The position numbers and the translations under genes are program-made. The notes under the pieces are model-generated. The model saw nothing but the letters and a program-made list of their open reading frames with translations, was not told the origin of the DNA and searched no databases. Positions 12,471 through 24,486 of a stretch of DNA of 64,000 bases are shown in pieces (position 1 is the first letter of the stretch; every line of letters starts with the position of its first letter). Source of the DNA: Paramecium sonneborni (lineage: Eukaryota > Ciliophora > Oligohymenophorea > Peniculida > Parameciidae); the NCBI GenBank assembly GCA_905182985.1, contig CAJJDN010000163.1, positions 179,198 to 243,197 on the forward strand, written 5' to 3'.

Positions 12471-15416
12471 ATGAATTAAACTGCACCTGTTCTCACTATA
12501 TAAAAAAGAAGTTACTTATTAAAAGCTTGTTTGGCATCTTTGTTTGGAGGACATGAATTAAATCTATCTTCAAATCTCTATATAATACATGTAGAATTAA
12601 ATTTAAGAAGTAGGTGATTATATAACTAATAAGTGTAATTCAAACTTACATAATTGGAAAATTTGTGGATAATTACGCCATTGTTTTGATAGTACCTGCT
12701 AGCATCAATACGATACTTTAGATAAGCATGAATTGCTTTATAAGTGAAGAGCATCGGAAGACTAGATCTTAAATTGGATAATAAATAGGAATACTGATTC
12801 CTCAAAGTTTAGGAACTGCTTCAGCAATAAAATATGATGGGAATATTTTAGATGCGATAGTGTTTTTTTTCTTGTTTCCTCGAGATTAAAATATTGAACT
12901 AGGATTCAATCAAATGGAGAAGTATTCTCGATCTAGATATGCTTGTTTATTTTTAAAATTGATATTGATCTTGACTCATGCAAACAGAATGATTATAGCA
13001 AATATAATCAGATACATATACTATTTCACACCTATTCTGATTTGGATGGGTTTATATGGACAGTTTTCTTAATTGTATGTAAATTTGAGAATTGAATTAG
13101 TTTGGAATATGTTGGAGAGCAATTCAATTTTTTAATGGGATCATCATATTAATCAAGTTCAAAACGAACATATTTGACAGTATTATTGAATGTAGCATTG
13201 ATTGCAATTTGTTTAGGATTGTCATACTTAGAAGATAGTAGAATAGCAATAATTATAAGTGGTTGTTTAATAAATGTAAAATTGTTTAATATTTTTGGAT
13301 CGATGCCAAAAGATTAGAGATAAATTTATAAACCTAGTTATCTTAATAGGCCATATATGTTTTATAATCTTTTAAGTTCATTAGTGAATATAATTGGAAT
13401 TATTTTATGTGGAATATTGGCATCATCTTATTATCGATAACTTTATTATGCTATAATTCCAATATATTCATGTTACTTTATATTATAATTAAGATAGAAA
13501 TATTTAGTAAAATAATTTAAAATATTTTATGCAATGATTGAATGTGCTTGTATATCTATGATGGATTATAAATTTGAAGGTATTTTTGCTTAAAGATTAT
13601 TTGAATGTTCAACGATAATAAGATTATACAGTCTTATTCATTCAAATCCAAATTATTTATTTTTTGAATAATTAGTTTGTTTTGGAATTTCATTTAATTC
13701 AGATTATTCTATGGCTTAATGTTAGTTGATTGGATTCTTGGTACAATTAGGTTTAAGATTCTTAATAAGAATGAAATCTCGTATGTTGATTTGGATGATT
13801 GCAAAGTAAATATAAATATAAGTAGATTAGTTAAAAGATGTTGACAGTAAAGAAATAGAAAGTAGAGGGAGCAATATTAATTACAACTTTATAACTATTA
13901 ATGTGTCCATTAACATTTTTGATAATGATAATTTCAAGTATATTGGATAGTCCTTACATGCCATTTTTAGGATTACCTATATTTTATTTTGGATCTTTAA
14001 GACCATTTAGAAATGTAACTCAAATCTAAAAGAATATAGCGAGTTCTTCAGAGGGATCCATCTATAATTCTTTTTTAAGTAAAGCTTATGATAGATTATT
14101 GAATTCTTAACCTTTATGGAGTCATTATCTAATAAGAATAGGCAAGTATTTGGGAATTATGCAATTATTAGAATATTAAGGAGGATATGCAGTAATCTAA
14201 TTTAAGGGTTTAGAATCATAAGAAACAACAAGTTGTCATGGAATTGAAGCTAGAGAAGTTGATAGATTAATGGATGCAAATGATTGTGGATCATATATTG
14301 GAAGTGCTCTTACATATTAAGATGAATTTTAAGTATCAAGTTATGAAGAAAATTAAATTATTTTAACAGGCATTATAGAGGCAACTGAATTTGTTAGTGG
14401 ATTTAAGAAAATATATTTAAAAATGTTATGTTATTATGCTTAAGAATTATAGGAGAATAATTAAAAATCAATTTAAGAATTATCTAAAAGATATGATGGA
14501 TCTGAGAATCAATTTCCAAACTTATTTGGAGATTTAATTAAATTACCAAATAAATTTTAATAATTTAAAAATGAATAAATAGATTAATAAACGGAAATTA
14601 AAATATAAATAAAACCATAGCCAAAAATTTAAATAAAACATGATGATGATGACATAATGGGAATGTTAGATGATTTGACAAAAGATATTCCATAATAAAC
14701 TAAAAAATTACATTAATAAAGTAATTCATCAAATAAGGCTAATAATAATGGAGGAGGGTTTTATACACATGTTTAGAGAGCTATATTATATATTTATTAA
14801 ATATCATTGGGTGATTTGGATTTTAATTTTGAAAGTAGATTAAATTAGAAGGGATTGTTTACACTATTTCAAAGTTCAAAAACTCTGTCTGAATAACGAT
14901 AAATGAATGGAGTGGATTTAATTTTATCAGAAATAGCTACAAAGGCAATTAGAAGTGCATTAAAATTGAGTTTAGATTTTTATTCAATAGAGGGTCATTT
15001 GATTATAGATGATTCTGAACTATTATAGGAATTGAATGGAATGAGTGATTGTTATGTAGGAATGGGAAGTGATGAAGGTTGGTAAAAAGCTATGTAAAGC
15101 AATTTACTATTGTGGACTTTAGGTTATGAAGTTGGAAAGAATAAACTTACAGTGTATAGAAATTCATATACTAATATAAAATGTTAAATATTCAGATTTG
15201 ATAGCGAAGTAATTAGAGGGATTGAAGCCAATCTTTAAATGGAATTACTGTTTGTTACTAACAACGATGAAGAACGGTAATCACAACTTAATTATTTTTA
15301 GATATTCTATTTAAACACATGAATAGTTCTTTAGAAATATGATCATTGAAGGCTCTGAGTTACCTTTAGGATATGCTCCCTTTTACTCTGGACCAGTAGT
15401 TATTAGTTTAAGATGA
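12471..15416 (+). CDS. Pecanex-like membrane protein
   Basis: A 948-residue polytopic protein. The N-terminal half has many transmembrane helices. The C-terminal half matches the conserved Pecanex domain: PLTFLIMIISSILDSPYMPF, LGLPIFYFGSLRPF and the signature GLESQETTSCHGIEAREVD, where animal pecanex proteins have GLExQETSCHxxEA. Introns at 12591-12613, 13075-13100, 13806-13830 and 15277-15301 give an exact frame of 949 codons. A hydrophilic insert at about 14560-14750 contains Asp, Gln and Asn runs (KHDDDDIMGMLDDL). In animals pecanex proteins are ER membrane proteins that influence Notch signalling. The role in a ciliate is unknown, and only the domain is certain. Confidence 0.88.
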
Positions 15417-15455
15417 TAAATTCTTTATTTATTTTATTATAATAATTTCTTTATT

Positions 15456-16409
15456 ATGAATTAACAAAACTAAATTATGTATCAACAACAACAACAAATT
15501 CCTCCATAATAACATAGAGATTACAATGTTCCACCACCTGGTATAGATTACCTTCATTTTACATTTTAGGTTACCGAGCTCCACGTTATCCAAGAGAAGA
15601 ATTACCTGAAAATTAAGAATAGAATCTAGATCTAGGAGGTTCCTATTAATCTTATCTCTATAATTGTGGAGAATGTTGTGGTAATTGCAAAGCTGTCTGT
15701 CCCTGTAACCCTTTTGTAGAATATCCATATGTTCAAGTTGAACAAAGTTTTGTTGGGGTCTATTTACGTTTTGGTAAATATATCAAGACAGGTATATAAA
15801 CTATTAATTTAAGTTCAACCTGGATTAATCTACATCAATCCTTGTACAGATACAATTTAAAAAGTCGATTGTAAAGTTTAAATGATTGATTGTCCAAGAT
15901 AGTAAGTTATGACTAAGGACAATATTTTAGTCAGCATTGATGCAACTGTTTATTATAGAATAGTTATACCAAGACGCTCCATATTTTATATCAATGATCT
16001 CCATTAGGCTGTTACATAATTGACATTAGCTACTATCAAAAGCATTGCAGGATCTCATACTTTGTAAGAATTATTAGAAAAAAGAGCAGAAGTTCAATAA
16101 CAAATTGAAGCTTTTGTTGATGAGCATGTTTGGGAATGGGGAATCGATATTGAGAACATGTTGATTAAAGATATTTAATTAAATGCTGATTTATAGAATA
16201 CTTTGTCAATGGCAGCAAAAGAATAAAGAGCAGCTTAAGCTAAGGTCATTTCTGCATAAGGAGATGTTTAATCAGCTAAACTCATGAGATAGGCTGCAGA
16301 ACTTTTAGATTCTAAAGCAGCCATGTAAATTAGATATCTAGATACAATCACTACCTTAGGATAATAGGGATCCACTAAAGTAGTATTGCTTCCAACAGAA
16401 TCTAAATGA
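15456..16409 (+). CDS. Band-7/stomatin-like protein (SPFH domain)
   Basis: A 300-residue protein ending at TGA 16407-16409, with introns of 29 nt (near 15541) and 22 nt (near 15792). A Gln/Pro-rich N-terminus is followed by a Cys cluster (NCGECCGNCKAVCPC) that could be palmitoylated. The SPFH core follows: GLIYINPCTD, MIDCPRQQVMTKDNILVSID, ATVYYRIV. The C-terminal helix region EKRAEVQQQI, KEQRAAQAKVISAQGD and LMRQAAELL matches stomatins. Such proteins form oligomers on the inner face of membranes. ATG at 15477 is an alternative in-frame start 7 codons downstream. Confidence 0.9.
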
Positions 16410-16474
16410 TTATGATATTATATAGAAAATAAATATATTCTATATAAATATAAATTTGGAATTATTTATTATAA

Positions 16475-17269
16475 ATGTTAGTTTTTATAGGAATGGTCTT
16501 AGTTTAAACACAATAAGTGATTGATATAAGATTTTCAGAGATTTGTAATTGTTCATAATTAGTAAGTGAAAGTGATTGTTAAAGAGATCTTTATTGTTAT
16601 TGGTTTAAGAACAAATGTGAAACAATTCCATGTGGTGATTTTAATAATACTAATTATATATGCTAAGCATCACGGAAATGCTATGTGAATTATAATAAAT
16701 CAGATTGTTCTGATTTAACAATTAATTCTAATGATGAAGATATTTGTTCTCGTCTACTTTCAAATAGTTCACATTCATGTTATGATTAAAATGTTTGGTG
16801 CACCAATCAAACTGGTAGTGATTATTGTACATTATAATCATTGAGTCATTGTGAATCATTGACAACTTAATAAGCATGTTTTTACAATTTTGGTTATTGT
16901 GCTTGGAACTCTTAATCAAATAGTTGTACTATAGCAATATGTGAATAATTAAGTAATAATTAATGTGGATATTATCCATTTTATTGTATTTTACTTAATA
17001 ATTAGTGTGTAAAAGCAAAATGTTCATCTTTGCCTGAATATTTTTGTAATTATATAATAACAGGAGTTGTTGAGAATGGTTATTAAATCCAGGTATGTTA
17101 ATATAATAGTGAATTTGATCGATGTTAAGATGTGTCGACTAGTAATTTGGGTAGTGATACTTGTTATAAGAATACCTTACATACATATTATTGGAATAAA
17201 AATGAATGCTAAAAGTGCTATGATTATATTTTATTAATGATGAGTTTTATAATTTATTTATTATTTTGA
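16475..17269 (+). CDS. Cys-rich secreted or surface protein, 264 aa
   Basis: A single-exon ORF of 265 codons. It begins with a hydrophobic signal-peptide-like segment (MLVFIGMVLVQTQQ) and ends in a hydrophobic tail (YILLMMSFIIYLLF), as in membrane-anchored or GPI-anchored surface proteins. The body has about 30 Cys in loosely periodic groups (QACFYNFGYCAWN, QCGYYPFYCILL), typical of ciliate surface antigens and related Cys-rich proteins. There are several Asn-X-Ser/Thr sites. I do not assign it to a named family. Confidence 0.8.
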
Positions 17270-17334
17270 ATAAAAAGATGGTAATTCGATAATTAATTTC
17301 AAGTAGTTCATAATGCTTGGAGGAGTTACTCATA

Positions 17335-18618
17335 GATTAGAGATAGAATAAATTAAGAGAGTGCTGAGAGATTGAAGAATTTACCAACAAAAACTTAAGA
17401 GAAGATAACAAATTTTTGGATAATCGCTAATATAGATGCAGTCAAAATAACAACAAGAGAGAGAATATTATTTTATGCATTACATGATGGTACAACAACA
17501 ATGGATTTTATACCTTAAGAGAGATAGAGAGGAATAATAATTAGATCTGTTGCATTTATCATTTAATTAAGCAAATCATAAATATATACACTGAGCATCT
17601 ACATTTTACAGCTGAAATAGAAATTGAAAATAAGTAATATTTTTAGATGAAATTATTACAATCTTTGATTGAGCATCTAGTATGTATATACTATCAGAAT
17701 TAGTTACAAGCAAATAAATTTCATATTCCAATGATTGCATTTTTTAATAAAATAGATCTATAAGGAGCTTTATTAGAATATATATTATAATTAATGAGTG
17801 ATAGATTGAATATTAAACCTAAACCATTTATGTAGATAAAATTTATCAATTATTTTATAATCCAAATACTAGTATGAGAAATTTATATCATTTTAATTCA
17901 GTGATAGATTTACTAGAGTTTATTATAATGAAATGATTTAAAAATAAAATTATGCTAATAGCACAAAAGGAAGACCTTTATGATTTAAATTGAAATTATA
18001 GCCTACTGGATTATAAGAGAATGAAGTTTAATTTGAATTTGAAAGAAATAACAATCTCGATCATACTATAAAAATAATTCACAACGAAATATCTAATAAA
18101 ATGAGACTTCTGTTAAATATATTAAAAATCCTTGTCAACAATTAATGATGATCATACAATTCTGAATGTTTTATCATCTAGAACTTCATTTAATAGAGGT
18201 TTCTTAAAATCTTATTAAATGCATGGCGTCAAAGCTACTATTCTAGATGGAGCTTTCTCTCTTAAAAGAACAAAATAAATTAATTATTGAAAGATTGTCT
18301 CTAATTTATGTAAATAATACATCCTATGCTTAAAGTAAATATTTATGGATCTTGAAATATTTTAGTATAATTTTACATCATAAAAAATTATTAGGAAGAA
18401 AAAACATTGAAATTAAATAAGATTAAAATAGATTTGGATCGTAAAAAAGTAATCAAGTCATCATTATTAACACTATAATTTCTTAAGAAACCATTATTGG
18501 ATATTATACTGCCATTAAATCTATTTCTTAAGGAGAAGCTTATTTCAATTTGAGTTTCAAAAATTATGAATTTGTAGGTGACCAAAAATAAAGTGAACAT
18601 ATGACTGGAACCTTTTGA
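17335..18618 (+). pseudogene. Mitochondrial EF-G-type elongation factor, degenerate copy
   Basis: Fragments of a mitochondrial EF-G/EF-G2 GTPase can be read in order but in shifting frames. The G1 region reads IIANIDAVKITTRERILFYA where the family has a GKTT P-loop, so the nucleotide-binding motif is destroyed. DGTTTMDFIPQERQRG (switch I) follows after loss of about 40 residues. Then come remnants of the DTPGHVDFT motif (HLHFTAEIEIE), the NKxD motif (IAFFNKIDLQGA), domain IV (GVKATILDGAF) and domain V (YYTAIKSISQGEAYFNLSF). In-frame TGA codons and frameshifts break every domain. Presumably a decayed paralogue of a functional gene elsewhere. Confidence 0.85.
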
Positions 18619-18719
18619 AAATTTAGCTTTTTATATATTTCATCCATTTTTATTGTTTATTTAAACAAAATGATCTTATTTTGGAGAATATTATATATTT
18701 TTAATAATTATCGTTATAT

Positions 18720-19249
18720 TCAAAATATATATTATGAATATATATCATTATCATATACTTCTTCTAAATGTTCCATACTTTCCTTACTTTGTATTTAATC
18801 AATCTATACATTCAAATAACTATAAGCTCTATTAATCTAAAATATATAATTTACTGTCCCAATACAACATCCCACTAAAATCGTAAAGTTTTATAATATC
18901 TATTCTTGACCATACTCAAAGTCCTTCCTGGAAAACTTTTAGCAATTTTATAGAATTTAGGACCTTACTCTAATACCTATAGAAGAATTTGTCTATCTTC
19001 TAAATAATTAAATGGAATTGCCTCATGCTTTCTATTCTACTAATATATTTATATATTCTTACTTGTCTTTTTGAAGGTGGAGCTCTTTTCCTTTTCTTAT
19101 CATGAATCTATTATCTTCTTCTTCTCTTTCTTGGCTTCTTCAAAGGTAATTTTTAAATTGGATTATAATAATCATTCTAACATTCATCTTCATCAAAGTT
19201 AAAAGTTTCAATGCTCTCAACTACATTATTTAATCTAATACTTACTCAT
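18720..19249 (-). CDS. Myb/SANT-like protein, copy 2 (151 aa)
   Basis: Paralogue of the gene at 10543-11074. The proposed ATG at 19249 is followed after four bases by a 25-nt intron. Two further introns (23 and 26 nt) complete 152 codons to TGA at 18720-18722. It has an acidic start, a basic stretch (KKPRKRRRRQQ, KKRKRAPPSKR) and one Myb repeat (FNYLEDRQILLQVLEQGPKF, IAKSFPGRTLSMVKNRYYK). The Trp of the third Myb helix is replaced by Tyr in both copies. Probably a nuclear DNA-binding protein. The very short first exon is the weakest part of the model. Confidence 0.75.
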
Positions 19250-19730
19250 TTAAAGTTATTCATGAACATCTTCAGAGACTATTTCTGTTTGGAAAAATCG
19301 GGGTAATACACAATTAGTTTATAGAAAGTCTAAGTTATTATGATTAAATACTTGATTAGACTGCAAGAATATCGTTAGATTACATATATTTGAAGAGGTT
19401 GAGAGTAGAGATTTAGTTTATTTTAATAAATCAATATTTTTCAAAACAAAATGATTTAAAAATGCTAAAAAAACGATTTACATAAAATCTTAATACTTAA
19501 TAATTAATGAGGAATATTTTATTTTATTCTCAAATTTTACTACTCAGTAAAAAATTCATTTTTTAACATATACCCAGTTATATTACAACTGAAATCTAAA
19601 TAAAGAAAAAAAATTTTAATTGATTCTTTAAGTATCAACAGACTAAATAATCATAAACTTAATTATTGAAGAAAATTTATATTCAATTTTATTTATGTAT
19701 TAATTTAACTTTTTTGACTTAAAAGAGCAT
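19250..19730. other. Intergenic
   Basis: AT-rich spacer upstream of the second Myb gene. No gene or site is recognised. Confidence 0.5.
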
Positions 19731-20006
19731 TCAATTTTCATTGTTCTAATAGAATGATTTTTTATTTTCCTAAAAAACATTAAAAACATTTTTTAATTAT
19801 TGTTTATTTAATACTTTTAAAGGATCCTTAGTTGAATTTTTTTGATCTTCTGAATTTTTATTTTCATAATAATTTTGTAATTGAATTGATTGGCCAAATA
19901 ATTTAATTTTCTTATAGCTTATTTTACAACAGATATCTTCTAAACTTGATAAGCTTATCCTATTATCTGATTTAATTGATATAAATTTGAAATATATTAA
20001 TAACAT
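19731..20006 (-). CDS. Possible small protein, 91 aa (doubtful)
   Basis: An open frame of 92 codons on the minus strand from ATG 20006 to TGA 19731-19733. Its first 25 residues are hydrophobic (MLLIYFKFISI) and the rest are polar and Gln/Asn/Lys-rich. Its ATG lies 8 bp from the divergent start of the long gene at 20015. It could be a real small gene, but the region may equally be the promoter of that gene. No family match. Confidence 0.3.
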
Positions 20007-20014
20007 AAATTTAA

Positions 20015-22603
20015 ATGGATATTGATGCTCAAAATGCATAAATGTAGGAACTTAATGATGCTAAGATCCAAGAAATCAAGGCATAAAGAAAACTATTTGG
20101 AGGGATAATTAAAAAAGGAGATCCTCTTTACAAAAACATCATCAACGTAATATTGTTTGCTTTGCTTTTGCCTTGCATGATTATTTTTGGATTAGTCGTA
20201 GGACTGAAAAAATTATTAATTTCTTTTTTGGAATTTCTAATATGCACAAGACATTTTGTTATTCATGCATATAAAAGAACAAAGTAATTTTTTATTGTAA
20301 ATTATTATTTTGTAAAAAATTGGATTATAAATAAGGGAGGTCTATTAATAATTAAAATCATTGATGGCTTAGCAAAAGGCTTAGGATATTTTGCTTAGAA
20401 ATTGTAACAAATATACAATTTTATCAAATATTATTGTTTATTGTTCATTAATAACTTTATTGTTGTTTTGTATAAATGGATAGCAAAGAAATTTGTGATT
20501 TTGATGGAAATTTTCAAATTTTATTACATAAGATTATCAAATTCAGCTAAAATAAGGATTTTACAATTTACAAGATTTGCAATAGTTTAAATCAAGTTCG
20601 TTATTTTTAAGATAAAATAAATCACATTAAAAGTGTATAAAGTTATGAAATGGTTAACAATATATATAAAAGATAAAATAACAAGATTAATAACTTACTG
20701 TTGGTTCTAAATAAAAAAAGTATCTATTTTATTTCATGAACGTATATTAATTCCATTAATTCTAAAAATTACTATTTATAGTATTTATCTATTTATTCAA
20801 ACATGTCGTGGAATGACTAAATTATAAAATGCAATATCCTATTATGGGCCTTTAATCTTGGACTATTTAAAAACAAAAGCTCTATAATTTAAGGCATGTT
20901 TATATTTTTCCGTTACATAATTAAAAAAGTTTATGAAATATCTCAAAAACAAATTAATTCACTATTCACTTCTAATAATAGATTATTTACTTGGAAAATA
21001 TAAATAATTAAATGAAAATGTTTTGTCTCCTGTTTATTTTAAAATAAAAGAGATTTAAAAAAAGATCAAAAATTTAATGATTGATTTAGCATTGAAATTG
21101 ATAGACATTATTAAATTTACTTTGGTGTTCTTAAAAAATGAAGTGATATTGAAATTAAAACAAAAAATAGTTTATTACTATAAACGGGGATCAGATGTAT
21201 CTTATATAATATTTATGATTCTTTAGAAGAAAGGATATAGGCTTTCTCTTAAACTCTAATAAATATATATTAAAATTAAAGAGAGAGCTGCAGAAAGATA
21301 AAAAAAGTTTCGTTTAATTTTGTAACATATGCAATAACGAATTAAAATTCTGTCAATAATAATTTATCATTACATTAAGAAAATTTGTATTAAAATTTGT
21401 AATTTTACAAAGTATTGCAAATAAAAAATTAAACATTTTGTTAAATGTATCTAAAACTGTATCAAATAAAGTATAAAATCATTAAAAAATTCTTTCAAAT
21501 GGTTATTTAAATTGATTAAAAAATTAATCAGATGGATAATAGAATTATAATGTAGAATTATTGTCAAATTTATAGCGGTATTTAAAGTATTGAATCCTAT
21601 TTTCTGGTTGATAGATAATATACTAGATTTAGTTTTCTTTATTTTTTCTTAGCCAGTTTTGCTCTTCAATAACATGATAGAAAAAGGAATAGATATATTT
21701 ATATATTAAGTTCCTGATAAGTTATATAATGGTATAGTTTATCTATTGGATAAATTAAAAATATTTCTGGAAAGATTAGTTTAATTTGTTGAACTAGTTA
21801 TTAAATAAGCTAAAAAAATAATGAGCATTATAAATTAAAAACTTATATATCCTGTTAAGAAAGTTGTGGTTAGCTTCTATCAAAGCATAAAAAAAGTGGT
21901 ATTATTTATTATTTAATAATTAATAAATTTTAAAGATATGATCAAATATAATTATATACTGCCTGCTTGGGCAAGTATAAGATTATTTGGAGTTAAAATT
22001 AAGAATAGTTTTATTAAAATAAAAAATAAAGTTACATAAATAATTATATATGGAGTCAATTAGTTAAAATTGGCCTATCTTTTTTTAAAACAGTAGATAC
22101 TTATTATTATGTAATGTATTGTCAATTTTATAAATCTGTTTGTACAGTAAATTAAATTAGTTTATTAAATTTTGATTGGTCCTTTAATCTAATTTAAGAA
22201 TAAGATCATCTCAATAATCTTGTTCTTAAAGAAAGAAATTTAACGTTTAATTGTAGCATAATATTTAATAATTAAAGAAGCAATATTAGTTACTTTAAAT
22301 TATTTAAAAGAGTTTTTAATTGTTATAAAATTGGCAGTTTTTGAGTAGTTAAAAGCTATACAAATAATTCTTAAAAATACTTATGATTAATGTAAATAAA
22401 GCTTAATTTAAGTTAAAAATATTATTATTGAATAAATGATATATATGAAATCAATTTTAATTCAATAGAAAGAAGCAATTTTGAAATAATTAGATTCAAT
22501 TAGAATGAGTATTTAAATGTAAGGAATTTTCATAAAAGACAGAATGATTACAATAATGAATGAATTGAAATAGATGATTGTATCTATTTTTTAAAGAAAT
22601 TGA
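20015..22603 (+). CDS. 862-aa amphipathic Ile/Lys-rich protein, family unknown
   Basis: A single uninterrupted frame of 863 codons from ATG 20015 to TGA 22601-22603, the longest unbroken coding exon in the window. An N-terminal charged helix (about 35 residues) is followed by a strong hydrophobic segment (NVILFALLLPCMIIFGLVVG). The remaining 800 residues alternate short hydrophobic Ile/Leu/Phe/Tyr patches with Lys/Gln patches at helical periodicity (such as IKKLIRWIIELQCRIIVKFI), with few Gly or Pro. This suggests long amphipathic helices lying on a membrane or lipid, as in apolipoprotein- or perilipin-type proteins. There is no catalytic motif and I recognise no homologue. It is tail-to-tail with DMAP1 (112 bp apart). 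Confidence 0.8.
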
Positions 22604-22715
22604 TTTTTATCATAACACAAAATTTTTATATTTAAATTTTTAATAATAAAATGTATATATTTAGTAAATAAAATGAATTAAATGATAATGAGGTATAAGA
22701 AACAAATTGAATAAA

Positions 22716-23773
22716 TCATTTTTTTTATTTAATATCACTGGCAGGTTAAGAATCAAATTATGCTTTAAGTTTTCTAATTTTTTCTTCTAATAACTTTTTA
22801 TCGGCCTCTCTCTTTTTTTATAATCTTTATTTAATTAAGACTTCTAAATAAAACTTTCTAAGTTATGAATACAAAGCCTCTAATTCTTGATTTAAGACCA
22901 ATTGAGATTGAGGAATAATATCTTTTAATTATTTATCTAATTTATCTTTGACTGAATTAGGGATAGGCAATGCTTCATTAACCCACTTATTTCTTAAATA
23001 GACAAGATGCTATTGAGTTTTATTTTTTATATCTTCATTTCTCTGACCAGCTTCAAAAATAGTTAATAATCTAGTTTCATCAATTTCCTAAATATATATA
23101 TAATATAAATTACATCAGTTTCTTAAGCACTACCTATACATCTGGTGATACTACGATGTTCTTTTTCTTATTTTTTTATTTATTAATCTAATTTTCTAAG
23201 ATCTTCTTATATTCTTTTTTCATCATCACAAATTTATTTTGTCCTCTTTAAATATTTCTCTAATTCCATATTTCTAAATCTATCATATTCTTCATCATAA
23301 ACATAGTTGTATAGCTGATGTGATGTCTAATTCCTCTTTTATAAGATATCTCTCATAACACTATAATATCTATCTTTTAATTAATAGATGTCTCTATTCT
23401 TATTGGGATATTAATATCTATCATGGAGAATGACAAAGTTATAATTAAAATGTCTTAATTCTTGAAACAAGTATTTAGTTTCCTCATAATCCCAATTCTC
23501 ATCAACTATAATATCACTCTCTGTAAATTCAACTAATTCAGGTTCAATGTTGAACTTTTCACCTGGAAATAGTTTACCCTTTTCTTATTCAGGTACCCAA
23601 GCATTAATTCTTTTGATGAAGCAATTATTTAATAATATTTCTTCTTGAGCCCATTTTTAATGAACGACTTGTTTCTATTGAGTAATAAGACCTACAGGAT
23701 AGAGTCCACCAGTTAAATTAAGGACTTCTTTATCTATATGAGCATTTAGCTTTCTAAATTCTTTTTTATTCAT
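22716..23773 (-). CDS. DMAP1: DMAP1/SWC4, chromatin-complex subunit
   Basis: A 343-residue homologue of DMAP1 (yeast Swc4), a shared subunit of the NuA4/TIP60 histone acetyltransferase and SWR1 H2A.Z-exchange complexes. The hallmark N-terminal SANT-like region is present: EFTESDIIVDENWDYEETKY, LFQELRHFNYNFVILHDRY, then DIYQLKDRYYSVMRDI. In human DMAP1 the same stretch reads HLFDLSRRFDLRFVVIHDRY. The upstream LTGGLYPV and the C-terminal coiled coils also fit. One 26-nt intron near 23095 gives 344 codons. Start ATG at 23773, only 62 bp from the divergent RJL start, so the two genes share a promoter region. Confidence 0.88.
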
Positions 23774-23835
23774 TTTAAAAATATGAATGCGTGGTATTAA
23801 TTAGTTTATTGATTGTATTTTAGATTATAATTATA
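23774..23835. promoter_or_regulatory. 62-bp shared divergent promoter region
   Basis: The whole space between the start codons of DMAP1 (minus) and the RJL GTPase (plus). It must include both 5' untranslated regions and start signals. No motif is assigned. Confidence 0.55.
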
Positions 23836-24425
23836 ATGCGAACAATAACGAAGTAAATTGAATTTTGACATTAGACCAGGAACGATTAAGATAAATAAAA
23901 ATAAAGATAATTATGAACAATATAAGATTTTAGTTCTAGGGGATCCATTTGTAGGAAAGACTTCTATTTTGGATAGATATATTAATGGAGATTTTTATGA
24001 GAAGTATAATTCAACAATAGCAGTTGATTTTAAACATGTTCAACCTTCTTCAAATATGTCTGTATATAAATTGATAATAAAAAAAGCTTAATTTTTGGGA
24101 TTTTAGTGGACAATAAGAATTTGTAGAAGTTAGAAATGAATTTTATAAAGATGCAAATATGATAATGTTAGTTTTTGATTTATCTTCCCGTAAAACTTTA
24201 GAGACTCTAGATATGTGGATTCGTGAAGCAAATGATTATGGAGCTGCCAATATTCCAATTTTAGTAGTAGGAAATAAAAAAGAGAAAAGAAGTATGTCAG
24301 AAAATGAAGGTTATAATTGGGCTAAATAAAGATCATATTAATATATAGAAGTGTCTGCATAGTAGAATAATAATATAGATTTATTATTCAAAGTGATTAA
24401 GGACATTTTTACTTAAAAAAAATGA
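23836..24425 (+). CDS. RJL-family (DNAJC27-like) small GTPase
   Basis: A 180-residue Ras-superfamily GTPase. The P-loop is GDPFVGKTS, switch II is WDFSGQQEFVEVRNEFYKDA and the NKxD position reads VVGNKKEK. The EFxEVRNEFYKD stretch is the signature of the RJL (RBJ/DNAJC27) family. Unlike vertebrate DNAJC27 it has no C-terminal J domain and stops after the SAQ motif and the last helix. Introns at 23853-23874 and 24062-24086 restore the frame. The canonical Gln after DxxG is present. There is no C-terminal Cys for prenylation. RJL GTPases are largely confined to organisms with cilia. Confidence 0.88.
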
Positions 24426-24486
24426 TAATATATAATATAATTTTCATATGTAAAACAATAGTAAATAAGTAAGAGAATCCTGGAAA

